Assembly (NCBI GenBank): GCA_964036045.1
Contig: OZ038379.1
Span: forward strand, 108,020,025 to 108,084,024
Length of the DNA stretch: 64,000 nt
Source of the DNA: Eutreptiella sp. 'Long Island Sound 2002'
Taxonomy: Eukaryota > Euglenozoa > Euglenophyceae > Eutreptiales > Eutreptiaceae
Direction: 5' to 3'
Below the pieces are notes generated by a model that saw only the letters and a program-made list of their open reading frames with translations, was not told where the DNA came from and made no database searches. Each line of letters opens with the position of its first letter. The first letter of the stretch is position 1. The position numbers and the translations under genes are program-made. Shown one piece after another: positions 44,052-55,430 of the stretch.

Positions 44052-44925
44052 GGTTTGAGGTTTGAGGTTTGAATTTGCGGGTAATAGACGCCTTTCGGCC
44101 CCGGGGGGCCACATGGTCGGGCCAGGTGTTATCCTCCCCACCGGGTCCTAGTGGGGGGCCCTCCAAGACGGACCTCCTGCCTTGTGGCGGAGTACCCCGG
44201 GTTCACAGTGCTCGGAGCCCCGTCCCTCCCCGGCTTCCCCATTTCGCCACTCCCCGGTCAGTGCATCAATTCGCAGCTGTGGCTGCGGGCGCTTACCCAC
44301 CACGTCGCCCCCCTAATGCGTGGTCACCCGGGGCGCCGGCGCTGCCGGGCACGTGCTACTAGCTTGTCGCCAGTGGGTCCCCCTTGGGCTGGCGCGGCGG
44401 CTGCCTAGCTTAGGGGTTGGGACGTGGCGCAGCGCGCCACTACTGCCTTGGCGGGGGCAGTACCCCGTCCGTGTGTGCGCGGCCCTCGCGGCCGGTTCGG
44501 GGGGCTCGGGCCGGTACTTGGTGTTGTGTCCCTCCTGTTTCCCCCTTCCCGCCCCACGTGTCCCGCGCTGTGTGTGGCGGGCCGTTCTGTCCAGGTGTTC
44601 CCTACGCTCGCTCGCTGGTACGCCATTCCACGCGGTCTGTGGGTTCCGCAAGCTCGGTCCAGTTGCCTTTCTGGTAGTCCCCGCGTGCCCTTTGCGTGTG
44701 TGTGCGCTCGCGCTCCTGCGGCGTCCGCTTCCCCCCCCCTTGGTGGTGTGGCGTGCGCACCTCACGCGGTCCCGGCGCTGGGCGCTGGTAGGGCTGTTCC
44801 AAGCGGTCCGTGCCCCTCCGGGTGTCCTGCCCCGGTCCCTTGCTCCGTCTGGCGTGCTTGGGGGGCGGCGGCCCGGTTCCGGTTCCCCCTGGCTTGGGGT
44901 TGTGCGCCCCCCGTGGGGCGGGTCC
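44052..44925 (-). repeat. 3' end of element X with simple-repeat tail
   Basis: Inverted counterpart of 15193-16063. The plus strand reads GGTTTGA three times, then GAATTTGCGGG. Shared blocks include TCGCCAGTGGGTCCCC and CCCCCTAATGCGTGGTC. Confidence 0.88.
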
Positions 44926-45089
44926 GGGGCGTTATTGTGCTGGGGGGCGGGGCGGGGGGGGGGGGCGGCCCGTGCGCCGCGCCCCCCGTTTGTGCGACCG
45001 GGGGGGCCAGTGGGGCGGGGGGTTGCTCTGCCTCGTTGCGTCCCTCTGCTTTCCCTGGGCAGGCAACAAAGCGGTTGTCACTGGCGTCG

Positions 45090-45500
45090 TTCTGGTCATG
45101 GGGGGCGTGCCCCCCATACCGCTCCGGTTCGTGCTCGACCGCCTTCTCAGGCTGCGGTCCATGTGGCGTCCTGGCGCGTTGGCGCGGGTTCGCTTGTTCC
45201 CCGCAGTCTTTGTGGGAGCCGGCGGCTGGGGCGGCGGGGCAGGCCGTGCTCCGGCCCCCCTCTCGGGCGTCGCGGTCCCACCGGGGGGAGGGGGGACCAT
45301 CCCCTCTCCCTCGGGGGGGTGGGGGCCGGCGCCCCCGCGCCTTGCGGGCCGGCGAGGGGGGTGGAGGGCGGGGGATCGCGCCGCGGCCTCCCTGCTCCCC
45401 CTCTGGGGGGCGGCCCGCGTTTCCCTACCCTGGCCCCCCTCTCGTTGTTGGCGCATTCCCCCCCGGCGTGCGCGTTCGGTCGGGGTCGCGGGGCCGCCCT
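45090..45500. repeat. Internal duplicate segment of element X (unit 1)
   Basis: Diverged copy of about 46885-47300. Both start GTCATGGGGGGC, share GCGTCGCGGTCCC and have G-runs at matching places. Long ORFs on both strands (for example 44320-45717 plus) arise from the composition and are not called. Confidence 0.6.
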
Positions 45501-46884
45501 GTGCACCGGGTGCGGCCTGCCTGTCCGGGGTGGGGTTGCATTGGGTTCGGCTGGCGGCCTCATGCAGGAGCAGGCCCTCGGGTGTGGGCTTCCTTCCCTG
45601 CCCCACCACGAGGCTGAACAACCTGACTGTCCGGTTCCAAGGCCGAGCGGACTATCGACAGCCACAAGACCCCACCGCAGCGCAGGTGGGCGGAAGATGT
45701 TGTCGTCCTGTGTGTAGGCGCGCGCGCAGGCAGGGGTGTGGGCGGGGGCTGGGCCTTGCGTGAGGGGGGCAAGTGTGGCCTGGTGCTCCAGGCCCGCTGC
45801 GGCAGGCCATGGGAGCCCGACGCTGAGCCCACTGGGGAGTAGTGGGCCAGGGCATGGTATCCTCCTGGTCACAGAGACACGCTGCCCGCCAATCCCACGA
45901 CTGCGTGTGGGGACGGGTGTGCGCCGGGCACGACTGGGGGGGACCCGCGCTCCTTGACTGCCTGTTGGCACAGGTGCGGTGCTGTACCAGCTGGGTCCCA
46001 CACTCCCACGGCCTGAGGCGCTGCTGGCAGGTGGAAGGGTCCCTACGCACACTGAGCGCTTCCCTGCCCTGGGACCTGCCCGGGAAGGTTCCCGGGTGCG
46101 GCGCTGCAGCCCCGTTAGTCCTAGGGGCCCGTAGGGCACACCACCGGACTGGCCTCTCAGAGGGAAGGGGGGGGTAGGGGGCAGGGGTCGGCAGGTGGCT
46201 GTCTGGCCTCCAGCGGTCGCCCACAACTGCACTACGGTGCACGGGGCTGTGCTGGCCTAGGCGTCTGTGATGAAGTTTGAGGGGCGTGTGCACACCTGGA
46301 GGTTCCCTTGGCAGGTCGCCCTAGGGATGCCCACAGCGGTCAAGCTGTGAGCCCTTCACAGCCTCCACTTTTCAGGCCCTGAGGGCGCCGACTCCGTGCA
46401 GCCCTCCTGTCGGGGGCGCAGGCTGGGGGGGTTGAGTGGTGGATGGGTCTACCCGTACGTTCATTGGCCCATGGTGTTCACTTGTTTTGGAGGGGAGGAC
46501 CACCTGCTGGGTTACCATGCGGGTCCCAGATCCCGACATACTCGTCATTCAGCGTCCGCCCCTTTTCCGCGAGGGGAGGGACCTCTTTCACCATGTGCCG
46601 GCCTGCAGTGAGGGTGCGAGGGCATGCTCGGGGCAGGCGGGGGGGTCTCTATTTGGTCCCGCCCCGTTTCTCTTTGGGGGGGGGTAGGGGCAGCACAAAG
46701 TCTGCTCCCCAGTTTCCTGGTCCCCAAGGGGAACCAGCCCACGGCCTGCACCCCCGCTTTGTGGTGGCTGAACGTTTGGCCGACAGAGTGGCGGGGGGTG
46801 GGGGGATGAGGGGCGGCCCGTGGACCGCCTCCCCGGGGGCCCCTTCAGACCTGAACCCTCCCTCTGCCCTCCCCGAATGGGCAA

Positions 46885-47300
46885 TGGTCATGGGGGGGTC
46901 ATGGGGGGCGCGGCCCCCATACTGTGCCGGCCCCGGGCTTGGTCAGCGCGCCGCCCCAGCGCGCTGGTGCGGGCTCGCCCGTCGGCCGCGACCCCCGCGG
47001 GAGCAGGCGGCTGGGGGCGCTGGGGGGCGCCCCGTGCAGGTCCAGCTGCGCCCCCCCCCCCCCGCGTCGCGGTCCCTTCTCGGGGAGGGGGGGCGTCCCC
47101 TCGGCTCCGGGGGGCCGGAGGGTTGGCGCTCCTGCAGTCCTCAAGCCGGGAGGGGAGCGGGGAGGGGGGGGTGGGGGGGCCGCTCCGCCGCCCCGCGCCT
47201 GCCATCCGTCCTCTCTGGTGCGCCCCCCCGGGGTATACTCGTGCCGTGGGGGTTGCCGGGCAGCCGTGGGCGTCGGGCGCGGCCCGGTCGGCCGCCAATG
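46885..47300. repeat. Internal duplicate segment of element X (unit 2)
   Basis: Counterpart of 45090-45500, with long C and G homopolymer runs (for example near 47050 and 47165). Confidence 0.6.
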
Positions 47301-47947
47301 GGTCATTGCGACTGGGGGGGGAGCAAGGGGGGGAGTGATCCCCTCGCCCTGGTTCGCACCCCCGCCTTCCCCAGGCCGGCCTCTGAAGGAGACGCTCCGT
47401 GTGCGCCGTCCGCGGCGCCGCCGGTCCGCCGTCGGTCGGCAGCGGGTAGGGCGGGAGCGTGCGGTCGGTTCACCAGGGGCGCTTGTTGCAGCCGCGGTGC
47501 TCCCCAAGCCTGTATGCAGCGGCCTCTTCGGGGGGGGTGCGGGGCCGCTGTCTCTTCGGCCCCCCTCCATCCGCTCTTGGGCCTGAGGGAGAGGGGGGGG
47601 GGGGGAGGAGGGGGCTCTCTGGTCCCCTGGCGCCGCCCCCTGACGGCCGTGGGGGGGCGGCCTGGCGGTTCCCGCTCGGTGACCAGCCGTTGGCTGGGGA
47701 GTCGCACTCTTCCCCCGCCCCCATCTACCTTGCGAGAGCCGGACCCTCGTGCAGGCCCTCGCTGGGGTTTCCTGCCACCCCCGCCTTCGCCACACGGCGC
47801 TGGCGGTCCGGGGGCGGCCGTGAGGGTCAGCGGTCAGCGGTTAGTGGGCTGCGGGGCAGTGGGTTTCCCCCCGTACTCGTTGTCTCCGCCGTCCCTCCCT
47901 TGGCAGGTTGCGCGCGCTCCTCTGTCAGGCCGTATCGTGGGGGGGCG

Positions 47948-48943
47948 TCACCTGCGGCGCCGCTTGTGCAGGGGCTGGGGCTGTGGCGGTGGCGGGTTTC
48001 GCCGGCAGTAGCGCCAGTGGCCGAAGGCGTTGCGCAAGGCCCAGGGGAGCCAGTTGTTGGCGTCTGCATCCGTGATGCGGAGCACCGGCCCCCCTTCCAG
48101 GCAGGCCGGTCCCGTCGGCTCCCTGTCGGGCCATGCTGCCCGGATCACTGACCGGAGGACCCTCTCGTGGTCCTCTGGGGCTGCCCATCCCCCAAGGGGT
48201 ACCTCCCGGTTTCCTCTGTCCCTCCGGAGGAGCACGGCATCGAGAGGCCGGTTCCTCATCCCCCTGGTGGTCCCCGAGCAGGCCCAGCTCAACCACCAGT
48301 ACACCTCCACCACCAGGGGGAGGGCCTCATCCCCCAGAGGGTCCGGGACCGTGCCCCAGTCCCGGTCCCAGGGCCGGGCCCCCCCTGCCCCTCGCACCGG
48401 CTCTTCCTGCGGCCCCTGTGCCTGCGGCGCAGGCGCCGCGCCCCCCTCCCCCCCCCGCCGAGGCCATCCGCGCCGGCTCCGCCCTCGGCGCAGGGGGGGG
48501 TTGGCAGGTGCTGGGGTCGTGGGGGTTGTGGGGGGATGAGTTCTCTGGCGTCGGGGTCGATGTTGTAGAGGTGGGCGTGGTGGTGATGGTGGTGGTGGGT
48601 GTGGTGCGCCAGCATTTATGGGATGCTGGGGGGGATGCACCTCACCGGCTGCACGTCCGGCTGCGAGGCGCCCCGCCCCCCGCCCTCTACCTTTGCTCCG
48701 CCCTCCCCCCCGGGCTTCCATGCCCCGTCCTGCCTGTCTCTGGGGGCCCACGGCGCCCCTGCCCTTGCCCTTGGGTCCCCTTCTGGCTCCCACACCTCTG
48801 TCCCCCTGCCTGTGCCGTGGGTCCCGCCCCCTGTCTCCCATGCCCTGGCTTGCACTGCCGGCGCCCGTGCCCGTCCCGTGCCCGTGCCCATACCCTTGGC
48901 TGTGCCCGCGCTCGCCCACTGTCCCTCGCTCCGCTCCATGCAC
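47948..48943 (-). CDS. Element X ORF1-like protein, 331 codons
   Basis: First long ORF from the 5' end of the element on its sense (minus) strand. The N-terminal third is Gly/His/Arg-rich low complexity (GHGHGTGTGAG), followed by a Pro-rich linker. The C-terminal third (from about residue 200) looks like a folded domain: EVYWWLSWACSG, RVLRSVIRAAWPDRE, ITDADANNWLPWALRN, and it ends in KRRRR. No known family recognised. A nucleic-acid-binding role is inferred only from the basic tail and its position. Very high GC makes chance ORFs common here, so confidence is limited. Confidence 0.4.
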   Translation of the reverse strand: MHGAERGTVGERGHSQGYGHGHGTGTGAGSASQGMGDRGRDPRHRQGDRGVGARRGPKGKGRGAVGPQRQAGRGMEARGGGRSKGRGRGAGRLAAGRAAGEVHPPQHPINAGAPHPPPPSPPRPPLQHRPRRQRTHPPTTPTTPAPANPPLRRGRSRRGWPRRGGEGGAAPAPQAQGPQEEPVRGAGGARPWDRDWGTVPDPLGDEALPLVVEVYWWLSWACSGTTRGMRNRPLDAVLLRRDRGNREVPLGGWAAPEDHERVLRSVIRAAWPDREPTGPACLEGGPVLRITDADANNWLPWALRNAFGHWRYCRRNPPPPQPQPLHKRRRR

Positions 48944-49080
48944 CTTGGCGCCCTGCCCGCGCCCCTGCGCGCCCTTCCTGTGCCCTGTCCCCTTCCCGGC
49001 TCCCTGCCCTGTGTCGCGCCGTCCTCTGCCCGCGCTCTGTCCCCCTCCGCTGCTGCTGGCCTTGGTGCCTCGGTGCTTCA

Positions 49081-49716
49081 GCCGCTGCGCAAGAAACCGT
49101 TCCCCAGTCGGAAATCAGGTGAAAGCGGTAACATCTGCGCAGCCCTTCATGGGAGCAGCTTGCCCTACTGGTGGCTGGTGACGCCCCGCTGCTGAAAGCA
49201 GAGACAACAGTCTGTTTTGAGGTACACGTGGAGCAAGGCTGCTGCTGGTGCTGCAAGGAGGCTGATGTGGACTGATGGGCCTGGTAATCATCTTAAGGGT
49301 ATAGAGTATCGGACCAGCATTTTCATTCGAACCAGTTCTCCAGCGGTGTCTGGGTTTGCAAATGCGATCACCCTCCGCAGTGTTCTGTTCCTGACTCCTA
49401 GTCACGTGACTAATATCACACTGAAGGCAGCTGTTTCTATCTTCATTGGAGACACTGCAACTGGCACCTGACGTATATCGCTGGACGGAATGACACCTCT
49501 GTGTTTCGGAGGCCATTGCCCGTGTTAGCCCTGCCTTTGGCGTGTTTAAGCAAGAGCGTATCTGTTTCTATTCCCCTCCTTGCTGTATATACTCAATCTC
49601 AGCGTTGAACTGATTTTCCTGGACCATCTCGATGCCAGTCTGGGGCCTTGGCCGGGCCGTAAATGTTGCTTTGTGTTAGAAGAAGGAGCTGTGTATGATT
49701 CTGCCCTGTGACTGCT
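49081..49716 (+). repeat. 2.13-kb tandem unit C2, right part
   Basis: Starts with the second copy of GCCGCTGCGCAAGA and matches C1 from about 41871 to 42531. Confidence 0.92.
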
Positions 49717-50987
49717 CTGATATGACCTTTCCTAGTTTGCCCTCGAGGCAATCTTTTGTAACGTCCTGAAGGCCAGTTCGAAGGCCCAGGCATGGTGTAC
49801 GTGAGACAGGGTCGAGAGACGATCACTGTCGCCACTCCTCTGTAATTGCAACTGACTGCTGTGTGCAGGTGAAGTACTTGATACCCCGGTGATGACGTTC
49901 TGTGACCCTGGAAGGATGAGTACCCCTACGTGTGAGCCTTTTATCCATACCCCGCACTACTTAAGTTACATTTATTCACAACCACTGGGTAACCGAATGC
50001 AGCCTACTATGTATCTGAGTATATTTGCTGTAACCCAAGTACAGGAAGCCCGTCTGTATAGCAACATGGATGTCGTAGCCTCTGGTGCTGTACTGTGTAT
50101 TATTTGAGGAGTAATATACGAGTACACCTGAGTGTCACAGAAACCACCTTTAGGTGAGTAACCCCTGGAATCCAATGGACATAAATGACCTTACTGTAGT
50201 GCTATAGCTTAGCCTTAGTCAGCCAGACAGATAAAGCCTTAGGCCTGCAAGACAGCCTACTGCAGGTAGTCTGGTTAGATCCCTGTGAGAGCATGACTGA
50301 GTAGCAGCCAGACTGAGTAGCACCTTGTAGTGAACCTGAGGTACAGTGTATGTGTAAACATACACGTAAGTTTGCCGCACTTAGTGGCGTTGTAACTGAT
50401 TTCTTGGACTGGCTGAGTCTGTGATGTGCATGTAAGGCTTTTGTGCTAGGAGAATGATAGGGATGGGCTGCGACAATGACAGGAGGAGATGTACTGACGA
50501 GGGAGACCTACAGGGAAAAAATGACCCCTTTGCCGAACGTGTGCATGGAATCATGACCACTGACACCCCGGGGGGTATGACTCGGTTGGCAATGTATTCC
50601 GCCATTGGTCTCCAGTCAACTCAGTAGTACCCACCTGCCCCTAGCAAACCGTCTGCAGATGATCAGCAGTAGTGATTTCTAAGTTAATCTGCAGTGTACT
50701 GAAGAGGTACGGTCATACTTGGTTTCTAAAGTGAGGGTCTGTAAACGCCAAACCCTGCACTTTATTCGCAGACAGTCAGCAGTGGGTCGTCAACAGGATT
50801 TCTTCCTTTTGTCAATGTATTTTTCAGTTGCGCGTGCTTCGGGAAATTCTATGTTTCCAGAATTGGCATACATGGTACCTCTGTCTTCAGCTGTTGTGTC
50901 TGAGGTTACCATTATCCGTCCTGCAGTTTTCCGTCTGTGTCACCTTTGAGTGTCCAATTTTCCCTTTCCAGGTAGTGTTACCCCAGA
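49717..50987 (+). repeat. 2.13-kb tandem unit C3, left part
   Basis: Begins TGATATGACCTTTCCTAG. Collinear with C1 up to TTACCCCAGA, where the inverted-repeat element begins; unit sequence resumes at 58701. Confidence 0.92.
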
Positions 50988-51319
50988 CACCTAGGATTTT
51001 ATGAGGTACCGGAATCCGGTAACTGAATCGTCCAAAAACTGCCGCGATCGCGATTTACGGCCCGCCGCAACCCAATTTTGCCGCGGTTTTGGTGATTTGT
51101 GCCAAATCTGTGCGCATCTGCCCCGATTTAGATAGCGCAATCGGTAACATACGACGTTATCTAGCTGCTGTATTGAAATCACGTCGATTGGTTTACCGGA
51201 TGTCCAGATAAACCCAAAATACGACCATTTTTGCCCATTTTTGCCACTTTTGGGCCATAATTGGTCATTTTGATGATGTCCTTGTGGTGTCACGAGATTT
51301 GAAATTGATCAAGTTTGTC

Positions 51320-52800
51320 CCTAGTACTCTGTGAGGCTAGGCAAGCAATGATTTGTGCACGTGCCTGCCCTTTACCCAAGATAATAATCCGGAGGGTGCC
51401 AAAAAACGCCCAAAACAGCTATATTTGCACTTTTGAACACGTAAATGTTGATTAAAGTGATACGGCCGTGCTTTCGTGTAATTTCAAATTGATCACCTTT
51501 GTCAGCTGCGCTACGTGAGGCTTGGCAAGCAGCAATTTGTGACCGTGCATGCCCTTTACTCAAGGTTAATGGCCCGGAGGGTGCCAAAAAAGGCCCCAAA
51601 CAGCTATATTTGCACTTTTGAACACAATAATGTTGATTAAAGTGATACGGTCGCGCTTTCGTCTGATTTCAAATTGATGAAATGTGTCCCTAGTGCTAGG
51701 TGAGGCTTGGCAAGCAATGATTTGTGCCCATGCATACCCTTTACCCAAGATAATAATCCGGAGGGTGCCAAAAAACGCCCAAAACAGCTATATTTGCACT
51801 TTTGAACACATAAATGTTGATTAAAGTGATACAGTCGTGCTTTCGTGTGATTTCAAATTGATCACCTTTGTCAGCTGTGCTACGTGAGGCTTGGCAAGCA
51901 ACAATTTGTGACCGTGCATCCCCTTTACTCCAGGTTATGGCCCAGAGGGTGCCAAAAAAGACCCCAAACAGCTATATTTGCACTTTTGAACACAATAATG
52001 TTGATTAAAGTGATACGGTCGCACTTTCGTGTGATTTCAAATTGATGAAATGTGCCCCTAGTGCTAGGTGAGGCTTGGCAAGCAATGATTTGTGCCCGTG
52101 CATGCCCTTTACCCAGGATAATAATCCGGAGGGTGCCAAAAAACGCCCAAAACAGCTATATTTGCACTTTTGAACACATAAATGTTGATTAAAGTGATAC
52201 AGTCGTGCTTTCGTGTGATTTCAAATTGATCACCTTTGTCGGCTGTGCTACGTGAGGCTTGGCAAGCAACAATTTGTGACCGTGCATGCCCTTTACTCAA
52301 GGTTATGGCCTGGAGGGTGCCAAAAAAGGCCCCAAACACCTATATTTGCACTTTTGAACACAATAATGTTGATTAAAGTGATACGGTTGCGCTTTCGTGT
52401 GATTTCAAATTGATGAAATGTGTCCCTAGTTCCAGGTGAGGCTTGGCAAGCAATGATTTGTGCCCGTGCATGCCCTTTACTCAAGGTTACGGTCCGGATG
52501 GTGCAAAAGAAGGCCCAAAAGAGCTATATTTGCACTTTTGAACACACAAATGTTCATTAGAGTGATACGGTCGCGCTTTCGTGTGATTTCAAGTTGATGA
52601 AATGTGTCCCGAGTGCTAGGTGAGGCTAGGCAAGCAACAATTTGTGACCCTGCATGCTCTTTAGTTAGGGTTAGGGTTAGGGCCCGGAGGGTGTTAAAAA
52701 AGGCCCAAAACAGCTACATTTACACTTTTGAACAAATAAATGTTGATTGAAGTGCTATTGCTGCCCGTGTGTGTGATTTCAAGTTGTTCAAGTTGGTCAC
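51320..52800. repeat. 184-bp satellite in dimeric higher-order arrangement, about 8 monomers
   Basis: GGAGGGTGCCAAAA anchors at 51391, 51576, 51760, 51944, 52128, 52312, 52496 and 52686: steps of 184-185 bp, the last 190. Monomers alternate: type 1 has CAATGATTTGTGC and ATAATCC; type 2 has CAACAATTTGTGACC and GGTTATGGCC. The true repeat is therefore a 368-bp dimer. Confidence 0.93.
52665..52682 (+). repeat. Interstitial (TTAGGG)3
   Basis: Three perfect TTAGGG units in the last satellite monomer, where the other monomers have CTCAAGGTTA; this also accounts for its 6 extra bases. Confidence 0.85.
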
Positions 52801-52833
52801 TAGTCATCATTAGATTTGCAAATGCTGTAATGG

Positions 52834-53358
52834 TCAGAGCCACACTCCCTTGGCACTGCCTGTCTCAAAAAACAAAAAGGAATCCCCCTTGTACGTGAGC
52901 GCATACAAGCTGCGTTTGTATGGGTTGTAAGGTGTGTTCTTCTCCCTTAAATGACCCACCATAGGGTAACAAAACGCCCGGGTAGTAACAACTTGCTGGG
53001 CCGCTGTGTGTTTCGGGTCCACATGATCTACGAGGTCACTGAGTGTGTATTTCTTACACTGTGCTGCCTCTGATAGGAAGTACGCGTCTGTAATAGGCGT
53101 GATGGTATTATCTTCACTAAGAAGACATGCCGTCGGTATGCAAAGGAAGCACTGAAAATTGTTACCCTTCCCATGCATTGACACACTGCACCAAACAGAA
53201 GCAAGCCACAAATGAGTTCTGAGTTCTGCAATAGGCATGATTGTATTATCTTCACTAAGGAGACATGCCGTCGGCGTGCAAAGGAACCACTGAAAATTGT
53301 TACCCTTCCCATGCATTGACACACTGCACCAAACAGAAGCAAGCACAAATGAGTTCAA
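52834..53358 (-). pseudogene. Unknown ORF with duplicated exon-like segment
   Basis: 174 codons. The first two thirds contain two copies of a 46-residue unit (SVWCSVSMHGKGNNFQ...ACLLSEDNTI) encoded by a 139-bp tandem duplication (53088-53225 and 53226-53361). The rest contains LSDLVDHVDPKHTAAQQ and ALTYKGDSFLFFETG. It probably forms the downstream end of the minus-strand gene series of the element. No family recognised. Confidence 0.4.
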
Positions 53359-53511
53359 AGATCAAGATATTGTGGCATGTGCATACGTACCTAGGTAGAG
53401 TTATTATCTTTCTGCCCGGGTTGCAGTTCATGGGCACCAACCGTGACTCCGCTCAAAATGCTAGCTTCAAGGCTTAAACCTCGAGAAGCACTTGCATTGC
53501 GATAGGACATT

Positions 53512-54660
53512 TCAAACGGGGTTTACTCCGCCGCATGCTAACCACGCCCTTGACGTCTGTAGGGCAAGTCTCCTCAGTTCACGTAGGTAGAACTGTAGTG
53601 GCTCCTGCTGAACGGAACTACGTTGCGGAGTGACGGAAGTAACCTCCAGGCCATCAGCCTGTTTTGGCAGTAGTTCATAGACCTCTTGCCAAAACACGGG
53701 GTTTCCCAACAAATCCTGAATGACAAAACATCGCGGCTTCCATCGATTTGGATGGCTGCCCGGCCCACGCTCTAGTGGTGGCACATACGGCGACTCTTTG
53801 GTGTGCTTCTTGCATATCGCTCTGAATTCTTGTATCATTCCCGCGGGCACTAGCCCGGGTGCTTGGCATGTTGGTCTTGTAACCAAAGATCTATGCCATG
53901 TAAGCCCATATTGACCACAACCTCCTTTGTACAATGTGACACATCGTACCCCACATCAAGGTCCGAATCAAAGATCTGGAAGTAGTCCGCTAGAGGGGTG
54001 GGAAAGAAACTCAAGGGCCGCTCTGGTTGAGGATTGTATCCGAAGAGTTTCCAGTCTTCCCCGGGCACCAGACACACACAAGCATTGGGATGTCCCGGTT
54101 GCTCCAATGTAAGTAGCTCTCCCAAACAACCCCAATCGGGGTAATGTACATTGCGGTAACGATGTCCATCCAGTTCGCCATCCCTTGCTGCCTTTAAGAC
54201 TTCTACAAGTCCCAACGGTCTATGTGTAGGTGCAACTGATTGGGATTCTTCTTCTCAATGTACTGCCCAACTCGCAGTATAGAATCCAAGCGATGGGGCT
54301 GGCGTGTAAAGGGCAAAGTTAGGCAAATGCTCACACAGCCGAGCAGCTCATACGCATCAACCTTCGCCCTGTCAATAAACGCACCAGGTAACGTGGGTAA
54401 TCACCAGGTAGATGCAATCTGTCTCGGTTTGCTAATTGTAGGTACAAAGCGACAGCTCGCCATGAATCAAGCTGCACCTTTCTTGTCGACAAATGTACCC
54501 CATCTACGTTGTTCACCAATTTCTCTTTCAGCTTGGTGACTCTACCGCGGTACGCACCAATGCTATTCTCCTTGCAAATATCAATAAACTTTGCCCATGT
54601 CACTTTTGCTGTACCATGGACAACAGATTCTCCACTACTTTCTCCGACGGCGGATTGCGT
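53512..54660 (-). pseudogene. Unknown transposon-like protein, frameshifted (three ORFs)
   Basis: Reading leftward from about 54603: WAKFIDICKENSIGAYRGRV and LHLPGDYPR; then, in another frame, DAYELLGCVSICLTLPFTRQ and RVGQYIEKKNPNQLHLHIDR; then VEVLKAARDGELDGHRYRN, PDWGCLGELLTLEQPGHPN and PLADYFQIFDSDLDVGYD; and finally FVIQDLLGNPVFWQEVYELL. Frame changes at about 54360 and 54175 show decay. The joined text is clearly protein-like, about 380 residues, and lies centrally in the inverted-repeat element, so it may be its transposition protein. I cannot assign a family and see no clear DDE signature. Confidence 0.5.
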
Positions 54661-54709
54661 GGTGCTCTTAGTCGTGTGACAATCTGGGGTTTACATTTTC
54701 TTTCTTGAT

Positions 54710-55430
54710 TTGATGCTTGGGGGTGCCTTCGGATTTGCGTCTCAAGACATTCTGGCGGCTTGCGAGCTCAACAGAAAAGGTGTTGAAGCAATCAACGACA
54801 CCAAGGATTGGGATCAAGGGTCAATGCGTGCTGTACTACAACGCTTCAGGCTTTGGCATACGAAGAGCAGCACCGCAAAGGAACTGTGGATGCAGTTGAA
54901 GCGTGAGATTGCAGCAGGTTTGGGGGAGCCACGCATAGTACCACTGAAGATGCCTCCCAACACCCTTATCTACAAGCCATGTTTGAGTGGAGCCAAGGCA
55001 AGTTCCATTGGGAATTGTTGGGACTTCGATTGCAACCGTTGGTCTTGATGGAGAACCCAGCTGCGGCAAGGTTGCTTGACGACCTTGTTCGTGAGGTGAC
55101 GGCCAAGGCTACCTACGATTTGCACAAGTTCCCTTTCCAAGGCATGTACTCGAGCAGACTAAAGGCATCCCGGGAAAGGTCTCTTGGACCGTATTGGGCC
55201 AGAGAAGAGGAGGCATCACAGTCCTTTGTAGCGCATTGTTGCAATTCAGAGACCCAGCAATTGCATTGCCAACAGCATTTGATGCACCACGGGAGGTACT
55301 GTCACACAAATTGTGTTCTGTTGACATTGCTGACCCCTTGCTCATTTTCTGAGTGTCTATTTTTTTTCGAAAGCTTTCGCTCGGGCCACTTGGCTCTTTT
55401 GCATGTGCCTCGTTTGCTTTGCTCTTGAGT
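54710..55430. other. Region with ORFs on both strands, unassigned
   Basis: Plus ORFs (54710-55048 and 54979-55428) and minus ORFs (54836-55069 and 55109-55705) overlap. The minus ones may continue the decayed gene series upstream; the plus ones have helical text such as KELWMQLKREIAAGLG and RLLDDLVREVTAKATYDL, which looks equally protein-like. I cannot decide between strands. Confidence 0.3.

Larger units (their letters stand above)
44052..49080 (-). mobile_element. Element X: 5.03-kb GC-rich non-LTR-type insertion, minus strand
   Basis: Flanked by a 14-bp duplication and ending, on the minus strand, with three CCTCAAA units (44052-44073). Its last 870 bp match 15193-16063 in inverted orientation. 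No endonuclease or RT can be found in the 5 kb, so it is probably a non-autonomous passenger of another LINE machinery, or an internally rearranged one. An ORF1-like reading frame lies near its 5' end (47948-48943). The interior has two related GC-rich segments about 1.8 kb apart (45096 and 46896). Confidence 0.88.

Noticed and set aside
44320-45717. 465-codon plus ORF, with 397- and 317-codon partners in other frames
   Set aside because: Antisense to element X and open in all frames because of extreme GC content.
46443-48011. 522-codon plus ORF
   Set aside because: Antisense to element X, low complexity (Gly/Pro/Arg), with a competing long ORF on the other strand.
52665-52682. Possible telomere end
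   Set aside because: Only three units, embedded in continuing satellite sequence.
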